A DNA stretch of 64,000 nt from Atrichornis clamosus (GCA_013400975.1 WBMZ01014157.1:62001-126000); one strand, 5' to 3'. Counted from the stretch's first letter, positions 41,755-53,837 are shown. A program made the numbers and translations. Notes: generated from the letters alone by a model not told the origin.

Positions 41755-41995
41755 AGGAAGAGCAAGGATGGCAGCAGCAGAGCCCGTGCGCCCTGCCCTG
41801 CTGAGGCTGCACTGGCGGGCGGCAGCATGGCAAGGGCCACTCAGCCTCTGGGCTGGTGCTCATAAAAATGTCACCAGCGCGCTTCCACTGTGAAAGACGC
41901 TTTTATCTCCCCTTCCCACAGCCCCTTTCCAGCGGGTATGTGGGGCTGGGCCCGGCGGCGGCCGCTCGGCCTCCCCGCATGGCTGGACCCTAATG
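41755..41995. other. CpG-rich patch in HMGA2 intron 4
   Basis: About 240 bp of GC-rich DNA with at least 13 CpGs by hand count, including a cluster ggcccggcggcggccgctcg that contains a NotI-type GCGGCCGC. It stands out sharply from the AT-rich intron. It is a candidate CpG island, alternative promoter or enhancer. A short TATA-like cataaaaat lies inside it at about 41861. No exon or convincing ORF is tied to it. Confidence 0.5.
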
Positions 41996-44900
41996 AGGTG
42001 TGTGTGGCTCTTGGCTGCAAGTTTTCAATCTCTTTCTTATTACTTCAAAGCTGCTGCTCCAAGGTTCAGACAAGTTTGATCACTTGGCAAAATCTCTCAG
42101 CTGGGATTCAAAAGGGAAGATGCTTTATTTTATTATTTATCATTGCAGATAGGTAGCTGTTCCCAAACCGCTGTTGTCAGTGGCTTCGTGGGCAGAGCCA
42201 CAATGCTTTTTTAAGTGATAAAGGATTGGAGGTGAACAAGTTTTGGCGGTTGCCTCCTGTCTGTAACAAGTGGTCATTTCTAGGGGAGAAAAAACGGAGA
42301 ATAGAAATCTAACAGGCCTTACTGTATTTTGCTTTCCATGTTCTAAATTAGGAGAGGGGGAGCAAAAGGTAAACAGTGGGTTTGACCTCCATTTCAAAGC
42401 CTCTATGATATTTCCCTGCTCCATTCTGGGAGGCCTTAGCTGTAGCCCTTCCTCTGCCACTCAGTATAAAATACGCAGGGAAACTGATGCTGTTTCAAGT
42501 ATCTCAAGGGCTCAGGGGGAAGGCAGACTCCCTCAGGTTTACCTGTGTGGACTCCAGTATCCTTTTGGGCTTTTCCATCTCCAGTGCCACAAGAAAGCAG
42601 AGCTAACACAGTCACTCACAGCATTTCAGTGAACTAGGCAAGTGTAAGGATTTTTAAGGTCGGCATTCACCTTCTTTTGCTCTTTCATCTAATTATGGGC
42701 ATACATATTAGTGATTAGTGGCTATTATTAGAGCCTCTGCTAGCCTTATGCTCCAGTCTAGTTTTTGGCTGTGACTGAAGAGCAGTTTACCACTCCTCCA
42801 GTTTACAACCTCCACAAGAGGTTTGTAAGAGCAGCTTCTCAGAGTTGGGGTCAGTCCAGCTCAGTTGTATATGTTTCTAACAGCACCACTGCCTTCTTTT
42901 TCTTAATATTTTATTTCCTTCCTACCAGAAATGTTTACATATTGTGGGGTTGAAGCTCTCCAAGACAAAATACATCTCTGTCAGTGTTGCATAGCACCTG
43001 CAATTGCTTCAAGCACCATTTTCACTTTAGGTCTGTGCTTTGCAGACTTTAAATGGTGTTTCCTGCAAAATTCCTCTGACCAGTACTGAGATTTTGCCGG
43101 AGATTTTCAGTCTCCTTTTAATCACATGGGGAACAGATTTTTTCAAAGTGTTTTGACCTGCTTAGGTCAAAAAGGCACTTGCTGTACTCAGATGCCAAAA
43201 CGCGTTTAAGAAATCTGGCCTGACGTAACTTAGACAGCTGAGTCTCAATTTCAAAAGGCTTCAGCCACACAGGCTTTGGTTCTGAGCGACTTGCTGCCCC
43301 GCAGAAACCTCATTGCTGAGTTAATTTCAGGGCTGCTCTAAAACCCATGGCAAACTTGGGCACCTAAAGCTGAGGTTCATTCAAGACCATCTGTAAGAGA
43401 AGCTGAGAGGCAGAACCTAAGGCAAGTACTTTTTAGGATATCTAACTGTCAGTCAGCCTAATTCCTGTTTCTGGAAGTCCTCAGTGTGAGCCCTCCTGGA
43501 TTTAAAACTCCAGTGTCAGATAAGCCCTTTCTCTCAAAGTAACCAGAGAGACTCATTATTACTCCTTTATATCAAGCAGTTCTAGTGGGAGATAAGATAG
43601 GAGATACAGAAATGTTTTTTATTCCCCCTTAATTTAATAGGAAGAAGAAACTTGAATCTATATTTAAAATAAGCTGTTCTAACTTAAAGAGTAATGTCCT
43701 GTCCTGTGCTGTCATGTGGGAATCCTCCTGGGCAGTCTTGGTCCCCTCTGGTTATCTGAACCTGTTGCTTAAGGATCAAAACTTGGCCAAGCCTGGCAAG
43801 ACACTTTGTCCAGCAGAGGAAGGGGATCTTTAGGAGTGGTTTCTGTGTGCAAGGATGGTTAACTCTCTCTGACCTCTGCCAGCTGAGTCCCAGCACAGCC
43901 CCAGCAACTTAACTCTGGATGCTTCAGCTAGTTCACTTCCTCCAACAGCTGGGGATGTGTATTATCCAGTAATCCCCATGAGCAGCCTTTTTGCTAGTCA
44001 AGCAGTGCTATTCCAGCAGTAAAAGGAGAGGACACACTTAATTTGCTTACTAACTATGCAGCTAAAAAGCCACAGGCTGGTCACCTGCAGGAGAGCATCA
44101 GATTTTTGCTTTATTTGCTCTAGTTCCTTTCTGTCTTTCACAGATTAATTGATTATTTATATAAAAGTGGAGTGCCTTCAACAGAAGAAAAATGCATCCT
44201 CCATACACAAAAGTTTAGTGGTGAGCCTTCTTCCTAGAAGGTAGAAAAACCAGCTTGAAATACCTGCTTCAAATAAGAGAGCACAGGGATTTCAAAAGAA
44301 GTCTACATGTGAATTTCCAACCCAGTGCTATTGCTTACATGTACACTCGATGATAAGTCTTATTTTTGCTGCCTGTTATGCATTGCCTTCCTGAGAGTGA
44401 AATCTTTGAGGACATTGCTAAGTCAAAATGATCTTTAAGATGCTTGCTAGCCCTGAGACTGCTCCCAAGAGCATTAGGCAGCTCTGCACATGCCCACCAG
44501 CGAGCACTTAGGCATTGCGAAAGTTAAGCAGCAGCTCGGCAAGGCTGCCTGCTGGTATCTAAATATTGAACTGATGCTATGGCCAAATCTGTGGTCTTTA
44601 GAGGCTAGGTCAATAGGAATTTACACATTTGCTTTCCAGTCCCTAAATCTCAACCCCGAACTGCCCCATCAGCTGCCATCTCTCTATTTGTCTCTCTATT
44701 TATATTTAATGTCATTTAACTACCAAATGTTTTATTTTCTTGGGGGGGAAGCCTACCTGCTCATTACTGTCCCATGATTTAGTCTATGATCACAGAAACA
44801 GTGCTTGGAGAAGGCAGGGGTCTCAGAACTGCTGTGTAGGCGGAGTTTTAAACTGTCCTGTTAGGCACCAATCTAAAGAATTTGTACTCCTTCTAGCATG

Positions 44901-45264
44901 CTAGTAGTTGCAGTGGACAGAAATTGCTTGCTTGTGGGCTGGTTGACTTATATGTGTTTACATACAGAGTTTCTGTATTGAAATAAATCCTTAATATCAT
45001 GTTTTAATCCAGCAGTAAGAAGAGTTGTGTGGCCTTTTCTGTATATGGTCATGGTGATCTCCTGTGCCCTAATAAGTCCTTTCATTGTGATGTGTGAAGT
45101 ATACCTGTAACAATTTGAGTTCTGAATCCAGCTTCTGGAATTAAACCTTGCCTTACTCCTGAGTGACACCTGTCACTGAGATTGCTAATGCGCTTTGCAG
45201 AGAGTACAGTAGCTCAAAGCAGCAGATCCCACCTGAAGCTTCTCATGGAGTAAACCTACTCTGA

Positions 45265-46000
45265 GTGTCTGTTAGCGCTATAAGAATTTCTAAAGCAGTT
45301 TGGTGCATTGGCTGTGAAGCAGTCAGGATGGCACTGTCTCAGCTGGGCAGAATCCGGGCCCTGACATCTGCTATAGAAGCCATCGATTCCTATCCCTGTA
45401 TTTCAGGGACTCCTCTGAAAATATTAGCTTGCATTCCAGGGATTTCAGACATGTTAACAGCAGACAATGGTCCACAGTTTGCAAGTTGCTCTTGTCAGCA
45501 GTTCTTTTTGACATATCTATTCAAGCATACCCTCTTGGGCTTAGAAAGCAGCCAGCAAAATCTGTGCCAATAGCTAATACTTCATTATAAAATAAAAGCT
45601 CTGACAAATTCAGAGGCTCCATATGCAGCATTACTGTGATCCCACAGTTCATTTCACAAAATGGGTTTTAGGTTTTTAAACATGCAGTTCAGAAATTCAT
45701 GAGCAGAAGGTGGAAAAATTGAATTGCCAGTTGAATTGCCAGTGAGTTTCATTGGGCAAAGACATTTAACCTTGAAGCTTTGCCCTGGGGTATTAGAACA
45801 GAATAAACATTTTTGCAAAAATACCAAACAGTTACTCTTCCGAAGGTGCTGGAATGCTCCTCTCAAACATCACCAGTTGTCTCATCATCAGGTTTTGTTG
45901 TACCCAGTTTGTGGGAATCCACCAAAAAAAAGGAATGCAGAGGACATGCAAAGACCAAACTAAGTATGTCTGTTCTTCAGGTCACTAGGATGCTACTGGC
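45265..46000 (+). pseudogene. Possible decayed gypsy-type integrase remnant
   Basis: An open stretch at 45265-45573 contains ISDMLTADNGPQFAS, which resembles the catalytic-core signature of retroelement integrases (gi.d...SDNGPQF.S, with the second catalytic Asp in the DNG motif). The upstream 'ILACIPG' fits the short helix that precedes this motif. After it, similarity fades and the frame breaks. Weak resemblance to the downstream integrase C-terminal region may continue in other frames to about 46000. No LTRs, reverse transcriptase or gag pieces are visible. It could be a very old Ty3/gypsy copy, or a chance match around a short motif. Confidence 0.4.
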
Positions 46001-46221
46001 TGTTCGTAATTCCAGAAAAAATAGCCTGCACCAACCAAATGTGGATCAACAAATAGAGGTCTTGGGCAGCAAGTCGAGTCACATTTCACTTGCACAGGGT
46101 GTCGTGAGAAAGAAGTCTCTTGGGGTCAGGGGGTGACTTAGATCTGAAAAAATGCTGAAATTTAAATACAGTCGTTTGTGGCACAGCTCCATTCTGGATG
46201 GTACCGCCTCTGAGCTTTAGG

Positions 46222-46811
46222 AATGAATCACAGAATCACGGAAGAGTTACGGTTGGATAGAACCTCTGGAGATCATCCAGTCCAACCCCCCTGTCAAGGC
46301 AGGGTCACCTAGTGACACAGGAATGCATCCAGGTGGGTTTGGAATGTCTCCAAAGAGGGAGAATCCATGACCTCCCTGGGCACCCTGTTCCAGGGCTCTG
46401 CCACCCTCAATGCAAACAACTTCTTCCTCAGGGTGAGGCGAAACTTCCTGTGTTTTAGTTTATGGCCATTGCTCCTCTTCCTGTCACTGGGCACCACTGA
46501 AAAGAGTCTGGCACCATCCTCTTGACATTCACCTTTGAAATATTTTTGTTAATTAGTGAGATCCCCTCTCAGTCTTCTCTAGACTAAACAGGCCCAGTTC
46601 CCTCAGTCTCTCCTCATAAGATGCTCCAGTCCCTCAATCATCTTTGTGGCGTCCACTGGACCCTCGCCAGTAGTTCCTGGGCTTTCTTGTGCTGTGGAGC
46701 CCAGAACGGAACACAGCACTCCACATGTGGCCTCACGAGGGCCGAGTAGAGGAGGAGGATCACCTCCCTCAGCCTGCTGGTCACACTCTTCCTGATGCAC
46801 CCCAGGAACCT
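46222..46811 (-). mobile_element. CR1 LINE fragment, minus strand, 5' truncated
   Basis: About 590 bp of an avian CR1. On + it starts with the inverted tail aatgaatcacagaatcacgg, passes gatcatccagtccaacccc and ends near gatgcaccccaggaacc. The minus-strand ORF at 46309-46497 is the end of the CR1 ORF2 protein ([20 protein letters not shown]). It is 5' truncated like most CR1 copies and carries frameshifts and stops, so it is inactive. It lies antisense to HMGA2 in intron 4. Confidence 0.93.
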
Positions 46812-49800
46812 ATGAGGTGCATGTGCTAGTGGTTATCACTTCACATATTCCTGCAGTATACACCAGTTTGTTTTTCCACAGTGGCGAGACTTCAAAAGCA
46901 GAGATGCAACTTCATCATTCTGGAGAGGGTCCATGGGTCCACACATCTCTACACAGTTGTTCTGTGCCCACTGGGTGTCCCAGGGGTTCACAGGCATCCA
47001 CAAAGAGCAGGAGAGCCTAACACAGGAGACCAGCACCTTTCTGGCTTATCTGCTGGATACCAGATGAGATACCCAGGGCATCTAAAAGAGCCTCAGGTGC
47101 TGTCTTCAGGCAACGAGATCCCACCAAGGTTGTCATATTTTAAAATTGTGTGTTGGGCAAGCCCAAATAGACATACTGGCTGCAGACAGCACTTCTAACT
47201 GAAGCCTGCTGTCCTGCTTCCTAGCCCCTTTTTGTTACCTTCACCACTGTTAAATCAGGGCTAACAACAGAGATACCAGTCCACAGCAGAGTAGCCCTTC
47301 TGAGGGCAGATACCTGCTATGTCATTGCAAAACATTTGTCCTTTCTCTCCTGAGGGAGGCCGACATCAGTGAGAGATGAGGGCCCAGCCCCTTGCCAGTG
47401 ATGCCCCTCAAGAGAAGATCTGTTAAACATCTGTGCACAAAGGAGCTTTGGAGAAAGTGGTCTTGCAACTCCATTTTGGGAGACACACCAGCTCCCTACC
47501 ACTGCCTGCTTGACAGAGCAGTTATAGCAGATAAGGGTGGAAACAGCTCTGTCAAACAATATCACACGATGTCCTCTAGCAATTCATGATAAACATACCC
47601 GTACATGGGACCTGTGGATGACCAAGTGAAACTTCTTCTGCAGCAGGTCGCTGTGCCAGTGAGCCCCTGAGGATATGTGTATGTGGATGTACACATGGAT
47701 GCATGGGATGTTGTCTTATCAGCAGGGGTAAAGCCTGAGCTATGCATTTGTGTTTACTCTGTTCTCTGGGTGTTTGTCTTATTCACCCTGAGCTCTTCAT
47801 GGCTGTGACTTCCCTGTTAGCTGGCTCCAACCTGGTTTGAAGCTTCCTGAGGTTTCTCTTTGCAGCCTGCTGACCTAGCTTCTCCGTAGTTTGCTGCAGT
47901 AGAAAACAACCTGGGGAGTAGCCATTCAAGGCAAAACTGGGTCGATGCACGTTTACGCTCAATTAACACGTCACCATTCTGTCTCCACAACTACAGTGAA
48001 TGCACCTAAAAAGTGAGAACAACCTGAATTAAGACTGCCATGTAACCTGAAACTTTTACTTCTTGGCTGAGCTCGTCCTGTGGTGGTGTTGCTGAATTTA
48101 TGGTCTGCATGGCTATCACACTCTGAGTAACTTGAATTTCTAATGTCTGCTCTAATGACTGTGCTTTCCTTCTTAATTTTTCCCCTTCTCTTCAACTTTA
48201 TCAGAAGCACATCTGGACTTAAAAAGTATTTAGTCCTAGCCCCAGTTCTTCTTCAGCTTTTGACTCAGGGACTGATCCTGTGATACACGGCTATGCCGTT
48301 GACCTGGGCAGGCCTGTGAGGACTTGCAGGTGCCTGGAGGATGCTTACTAAGGGTAAAGCATCCTTCCCCTGAGGTGCCCAGTGCCCTGATGCACCAAGC
48401 AATGCACTTCAGTGACTCGCTGGCTGAAATGACTCAGCACAGATCCGGTCTTCAACTTCTAAAGGTTATACAGTTTTCAAAATGCATGCCCCCCGTCCAT
48501 CTTTTGGACAGTGTTTGTGTGGGGAGTGCTGTAGAGGCAGAGGGTGGGTTGAGGATCACAGCTGCACAACCAGTGTGCAGCTCTGATACTTGCAACCAGT
48601 TTTTCACAAGTGCAAAAAATCCCTCTCTGTTCCTTCATTATACATCTGTATTTTCTCTTTCAGAACCTCTACTCACTGCTTCCTTTTGGTCCCTTCATGC
48701 ATATATGTCTGATTGGTACTGTTTCAATTGCAAGCACTTCAGAGCAGCAATCATGTCTCCATCTGTGTCTTGACAAGAGACTTACATTATTTAAAACCAC
48801 ATCACTGAGCTATCTCAGGCTTTCGCAATGAATGAACAAAAATCTGATCCCTTTGAAAAGCATTTCTTCATGAAAAAACTATTTCCCAAGACTGATGTGA
48901 ACCTGAAGTCTGCCAGTCTCAAGTATTTTTTCATAGTTAGTTTATTATTTACGTATTTGGGAGGGCTAGCTTGATTTTTTGTTTCCCATCCTTCCAGGTA
49001 CTAGAGGTACACACATTTGCATGTACATGTGGAGATAAGAGGAACTTCTTTCATTATATGAACACATATATATGTATGAAGGAAGAGCTTCTCATTAATT
49101 TTCTTGGTCACTGCAGCAAGGGTTACAAGGGAAAACAGTACTGTGAGATTCATAGTAAAAATCACTAGAGTGGACAACTTTTTAACTAAAAGGAGTTCTC
49201 TTCTGGCCACCCTGGCTGAGCTTTGAAGTATGTCCTTTCACATACTTTGCCTCTCCCCCATCCTTCTTACACTGTGATCGGAAGTCTACCTTCATGGAAA
49301 ATGAATTCATCAGGTTTCAGTAGTCTCGTGACAAGTCAAGCATAAAAAAAGAGAGCTGCCGCTCTGCACCCACACATGTGCTGTTGTCTTCCAGGAAATG
49401 ATAATCAGAGGCTCAGGGCTGACCACAGTGCTGTAAGAAATTAAGCATGTGATCATCATCAAATACCAAAACACGTCTACCTGTATTATGTTAAGAGCAC
49501 AGAACCCACAGTAATATTTTTTAACTGAAATACTTGGCTTGGAGGCAAAGCTGGGGTTTGCCACAATCATTCTGAGTTCTGAATTACCAAGGCTCAAACC
49601 AACATACTTTGCACTGTCTCTCCACATGCAGCCCAAATTAGTCCTCCATTACGTTTCTGAAAATACCCTTTTTCTTCTTGACTGAAATGTTGTAACAGTC
49701 CTATTCTGCATGGAAGATGAGCAGGAAAAAAGCATTATGCATTAATGGGGTTCGATGGAGTGTGAGCTCAGGTCCCCTGTGCCACCAGACACAGAGTAAA

Positions 49801-51265
49801 ATTTGCCTGATCATTTCATGAGTTGCAAATCATTTTTGTTGCAGCGCTGTGAATATAACCCAGCTATAAATGGACACAAGTTGTTGTGAGGAAGAAATTG
49901 TTTATCTGTATGATAGATCAGTGGCTTCTGGAATTTAAGAATTGAAAATTCAAGGTCAGGGGGCAGCTGACACTTGATTTTGCTCTCTCTTCTCTGTCCA
50001 CAGCTTTGATCATGCTACATCTTTCTTTGTGCCTGGTGCTCGAGAGAGTACCCCAGGGTCATGGCCTGTTTCCTAGTCAAGAGGTATAAACCTATCTGAG
50101 GCCCAAGCTTTACTAGGGGTGGGGGCATGAAGGAAGAGGGGGGAGCATTTCCTTCATGCTTTTCACTTTTCCCACATAACCCAAAGCAGACTAAACAAAA
50201 CCAGTGTGAAATCTCATGGCTTGATGCTGCTATGGTTATATTTTTAAGCTGTCATCCATTCATTTATAGTTATGTTTATTCCCTGGATTTACAGCTTTTT
50301 TTCAGCCTTTTCTTGCAGGGAGGTGCAGGGGGAGGTGGAACCTTTTGAAAGGGGACTGCAGTGAGCAGTGGCCTATGATTAAAGCACAGTGTTTTTCCTT
50401 GGTGCCGCTCCTCCGCAGCAGTGTCACACATGGTAGCATTTAGGAGCCCTTCACAGCTGAGGTGTTTCAAACACTAATGAATGGAAGTTTGGTCGTATAA
50501 GGCAGGCAAGCTCTAAGGCAGGCTTTGCTGAATGGTGTACTGTAGTGGCCTGGGAAAGGAAGAGAGTTATAAATTGTGTCAGTTAGCCACCCAGACAAAA
50601 TGAAGCCATGTGGAAAATCAAATCTATTAAAGTATGAAGACTGTTATAAGCTGTTTTAAGCTGATCATTCTTCAAAGGTCTCAGTTGGCTGAGGGGGTAA
50701 ATTCCTCTTCTTCCTAGATCTTTTTCACGTGCTGTCTTAGGCGATGATGTTTGATTAAAAAAACCAACTTTTCACTGACAGCCCCTTTTATTAGAAATGT
50801 TAGTTACTCCCAGTTCACCACCCGTGTCCTGAAAGGTACTGCACATTCATTAAAAAAGCAGGATAAGAGCATTCCATTTGGTCAGGCTTGCTGAAGGCAA
50901 ACATAAAACAGCACTAGGGCCAATGAAGAGGAGAAGGCTTCCTAGAGCAACCACTTAAGATTGGATGCCTGCTCAAAATACGTTCCACTTTCTAGCTGCC
51001 CATGTCTGCTGGCCATAAGAGGCCCATGACAGAGCATAGCACAGATTACTTTTTCTTGACATCTCCTGGAGTAGAAGAAAAGCCTGACAGGCAAAGTGGG
51101 GGGATCAGAGAGCATGGTACGTTCCCTTCCTCTCCAAGGTGGCTTCTTGAGATGTCACTGCAGCTGTAAAGAGCATTTTATTAGCTCAGGAGGTCATTGT
51201 CAGCTGCATGAGAAAGCAATAAAGAGGCAGCCTAAGATGCATGGTCACCATGGTATTTATTATTC
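46812..51265. other. 3' part of intron 4 without recognised element
   Basis: Unique intronic DNA of ordinary composition between the CR1 and the acceptor of exon 5. I see short spurious ORFs only. The longest plus ORF (48324-48773) shows no domain, no splice context and no repeats. Confidence 0.6.
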
Positions 51266-51282
51266 CTATTTGTGTGTTCTAG

Positions 51283-51330
51283 GAAGAGACTGAAGAAACA
51301 TCCTCACAAGAGTCTGCAGAGGAAGACTAG
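51283..51330 (+). CDS. HMGA2: HMGA2 exon 5, coding part (acidic C-terminal tail and stop)
   Basis: The terminal coding exon. After the acceptor ...gtgttctag it reads EETEETSSQESAEED followed by TAG, matching the acidic tail of vertebrate HMGA2. It has eight Glu/Asp in 15 residues and several Ser/Thr in acidic context, which in the mammalian protein are casein kinase 2 substrates. The tail modulates DNA binding and protein contacts of the three AT hooks encoded upstream. It joins exon 4 in phase 0 to give ...KKPAQ-EETEE..., the known junction. An overlapping 68-codon ORF from 51272 in another frame is a shadow. The exon runs straight into the long 3' UTR. In human tumours, rearrangements that remove this tail and the UTR release HMGA2 from let-7 control. 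Confidence 0.97.
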   Translation, partial: EETEETSSQESAEED

Positions 51331-51350
51331 GAGACCGCACCATGCAATTT

Positions 51351-51358
51351 CTACCTCA
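51351..51358 (+). promoter_or_regulatory. HMGA2: let-7 site 1 (8-mer)
   Basis: CTACCTCA, a full 8-mer match to the let-7/miR-98 seed, starting 21 nt after the stop codon. The flanking bases (aattt...tcagcagttggg) match the first let-7 site of the mammalian HMGA2 3' UTR. It is the only 8-mer of the seven. Confidence 0.9.
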
Positions 51359-52378
51359 TCAGCAGTTGGGTCTTTTGAAGGGAGAAGACACTGCCTTGAC
51401 CACTTACTTTCTATTGCCATGGTCTTTCCACTTTTGCCTGGGGGAAAAAAAAATCACATCACCTTAAAAAGGATTTGACTAATCATCTTCTTTGTAATCC
51501 CTTCACAGTCCCAGGTTTAGTGAAAAACTGCTGTAACACAAAGGGGACACAGATTAATGATGCAACTTTTAATTACTGTTTTCTTTTTTCTTAACCTACT
51601 AATAGTTTGTTTGAGCTGCTAAGTTAGGGTGAATGGGTCAAGAAGAGCTCCAGATCAGGTTTATGTCATTCACTGCACTGCGTATAAACAAGAAACTTGT
51701 AACATAGTCATTATAATGGGCATTGAAATAGGAAGGCTGAGTGTGTAACTCTTATGCCTTGCAAGACTTCTAGCAACCCACTCCCTACTTAGTGAACTCC
51801 CTGTTTTAGAACACCAAAGATAAGGGATAGATACTATTCTTTTTCTTTTGTAACCTTCTTGTAGACTTGTACTTGATTTTTTTTTTTAAGACTTACTGTT
51901 ATTTCAGGAAAAAAAATGAAAGCTGATCTTTCACTTCATTCAGCTGGTAATCAGAAGAAAGAAATCAACACGAAAAAGGTACTTTCATTTTGCAAAAGGG
52001 AAGAAAGACAAAGATACGTTGTATAGTTATAGATACAAACATATCAGCAGAACAAGTAGTAAATAAAATGAAGAGTCCTCGTCATCTGGATAATAGGAAG
52101 TCAGGGAATTGGCTTTCTGTAGAGCCAGGCGTTTTCTGTGGAAACAAAAATGACTGACATCAAAAGCTCTTATGACATTAATGACTAAGTCTTTATGGAA
52201 ATAAGTGTTTCAAAACATACAGAAAGGTACCTAGAAATTAATCATACATTTATCTGAACAAAAATAATCCAGATTTTTGCTTAGTTTCTACTAATTCCAT
52301 TCGCCCTGTACCAGTATTTTGAAAGAATTTAATCTTTCCTCATAACTCATCAGTCACAACGTAAGAACCAACACCATG

Positions 52379-52385
52379 TACCTCA
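52379..52385 (+). promoter_or_regulatory. HMGA2: let-7 site 2 (7-mer-A1)
   Basis: TACCTCA preceded by G, a 7-mer-A1 type let-7 seed match in the HMGA2 3' UTR. The neighbouring context (cagctaagc...ttactttaagcaatg) resembles the mammalian UTR around its corresponding site. Confidence 0.75.
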
Positions 52386-52527
52386 GCTAAGCTTGTGCAT
52401 TACTTTAAGCAATGTATTTTGACATAGGATGGCTCACTGAGCACCTCTGTGCCAGTGGCATTTCTCCATCTTTTCATTCAAGGCAGCACTTTTAGCACCA
52501 GATGCAATATTACCCCACTATTCAATA

Positions 52528-52534
52528 CTACCTC
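52528..52534 (+). promoter_or_regulatory. HMGA2: let-7 site 3 (7-mer-m8)
   Basis: CTACCTC followed by T, within ccactattcaatactacctctga, which closely follows the mammalian UTR. It is a 7-mer-m8 let-7 seed match. Confidence 0.82.
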
Positions 52535-52951
52535 TGATTTTTACAAATAACTCAACAGACTGATAAATACATGCTGCTATACACATTCAATGCAGGAAAT
52601 TTTTACTGGGTAGATAATCATAAGTATCTGCATTTTCCCCTTATTTCTGTTTCAGCACTATTTGCAGTTAAGGAAGCAATGTCTTTTTTGTGTTTCAGCA
52701 TGACTATGTGTTTTTCTTTCACTTGGTTTGTTTGATTTTTTTTTCTTTTTTGTGTGTGGTTTTTTTGGTTTTGTTTTGTCTTGTTTTATGTACTTACTCT
52801 TTTCTCTGCTAGACTTCTGTGTAATGTACTGTTAACTTGAATATATTTTTGTACTGAATTGCTGATAGGTTTCTGAGGATAATTTTCTTCAATGACACTA
52901 CATGACAGAAAAAATTTAGCTGTAATGTTTAAATATTGCTGTCCAAGTTTG

Positions 52952-52958
52952 TACCTCA
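52952..52958 (+). promoter_or_regulatory. HMGA2: let-7 site 4 (7-mer-A1)
   Basis: TACCTCA preceded by G, in the conserved context gtttgtacctcaaatga. It is a 7-mer-A1 let-7 seed match 49 nt upstream of site 5. Confidence 0.78.
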
Positions 52959-53000
52959 AATGAGTTGTTTAAAGAAATGGACTAATTGATTGACAAAGAC

Positions 53001-53007
53001 CTACCTC
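53001..53007 (+). promoter_or_regulatory. HMGA2: let-7 site 5 (7-mer-m8)
   Basis: CTACCTC followed by C, in caaagacctacctccagac, a stretch matching the mammalian UTR. It is a 7-mer-m8 let-7 seed match, close enough to site 4 (49 nt start to start) to allow cooperative repression. Confidence 0.82.
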
Positions 53008-53764
53008 CAGACTTTAAATGGAATTAACTTGTTTCTTTCAGCATTAGTTTTGAGATGTTTGAAACAGTTAGGACTGCAACTAATCCCTAATTCAAAACTA
53101 TTTTTGTAAAATAACTTGTGGAAAATGAACACATTTTAAATTGCTTTCGTATTAAAAAGAAAAAAATGAACAAAAAAAATCCTTCAAAGAAACTTGAAGC
53201 TTTGTAGGTGGGAAGCAACAAGCTCAGCTTTTGCATAATGCAATCACAAATATGTGTTTAAAAAAAAATAATTAGTAGATTGTAAGAAAATACTTGACAA
53301 GTATTTTCATGTATTTTACACAAATGTGATTTTGTAATATGTTTCAGCCAGATTTATTTTAAATGCTTCTTATGTAGAGGTTTTTTATTCTTCCCTCTCT
53401 CACTTTTGTTGTTCTTTCTCTCTCTCTCTGCCCCCTCCAATTTCATTTTCTCTATTTCTGTTTTATTTCCCTTCTTCCTCTCTTTCCTAGTCAGTACTTT
53501 GTACCATTGTATTAATTACTGGGCCAGGGGTAGTTTCTCAGGAAGGCATCTTTGGCATGGCTTAGTACTGAGCCGAATGCAGTTAAAGATAAGTACTTAC
53601 TGGCTTCTTCCAAGAGGCAGTGTCAAGAAATATGGACCTTCTCGAAAGACTGCAGTGGGTTCAGTGATGGAAATTGCTGGGAAAGAGCTGATTGGAGTAT
53701 TACAACTAGACTTGATAATACCAAGTGAAAGAGAAATAATCCTAGCTATACGGTAGCTCTAACA

Positions 53765-53837
53765 GGCCAAATCCACTGTCACTTGAAGGCAGTAATAGGA
53801 ATTCTGCTGACTTCAAAGGGCATCAAATCAAGCCTTA
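53765..53837. repeat. Probable fossil repeat inside HMGA2 3' UTR
   Basis: The stretch ggccaaatccactgtcactt...ctgctgacttcaaagggcatcaaatcaagccttta-like has the 'gccaaatcc', 'ctgacttcaa.ggg' and 'atca.gcctta' blocks of the old amniote repeat seen elsewhere in the window. It sits where I recall no equivalent in the mammalian UTR. It is short and decayed. Confidence 0.35.

Larger units (their letters stand above)
30459..51282 (+). other. HMGA2: HMGA2 intron 4
   Basis: A 20.8 kb intron starting with gtaagaaa and ending with a pyrimidine-rich acceptor, tattcctatttgtgtgttctag. It contains a 39-bp tandem duplication (34569-34646), a CpG-rich patch (about 41755-41995), a possible decayed gypsy-type integrase piece (about 45265-46000) and a minus-strand CR1 (46222-46811). 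I see no additional exon or RNA gene. The rest is unremarkable AT-rich intronic DNA with short spurious ORFs. Confidence 0.92.

Noticed and set aside
46309..46497. 62-codon minus ORF with a plausible protein sequence
   Set aside because: It is the C-terminal end of CR1 ORF2, not a host gene.
51272..51478. 68-codon plus ORF overlapping the HMGA2 stop
   Set aside because: It starts inside the splice acceptor and runs in a different frame from the HMGA2 tail. It is a shadow of the conserved UTR.
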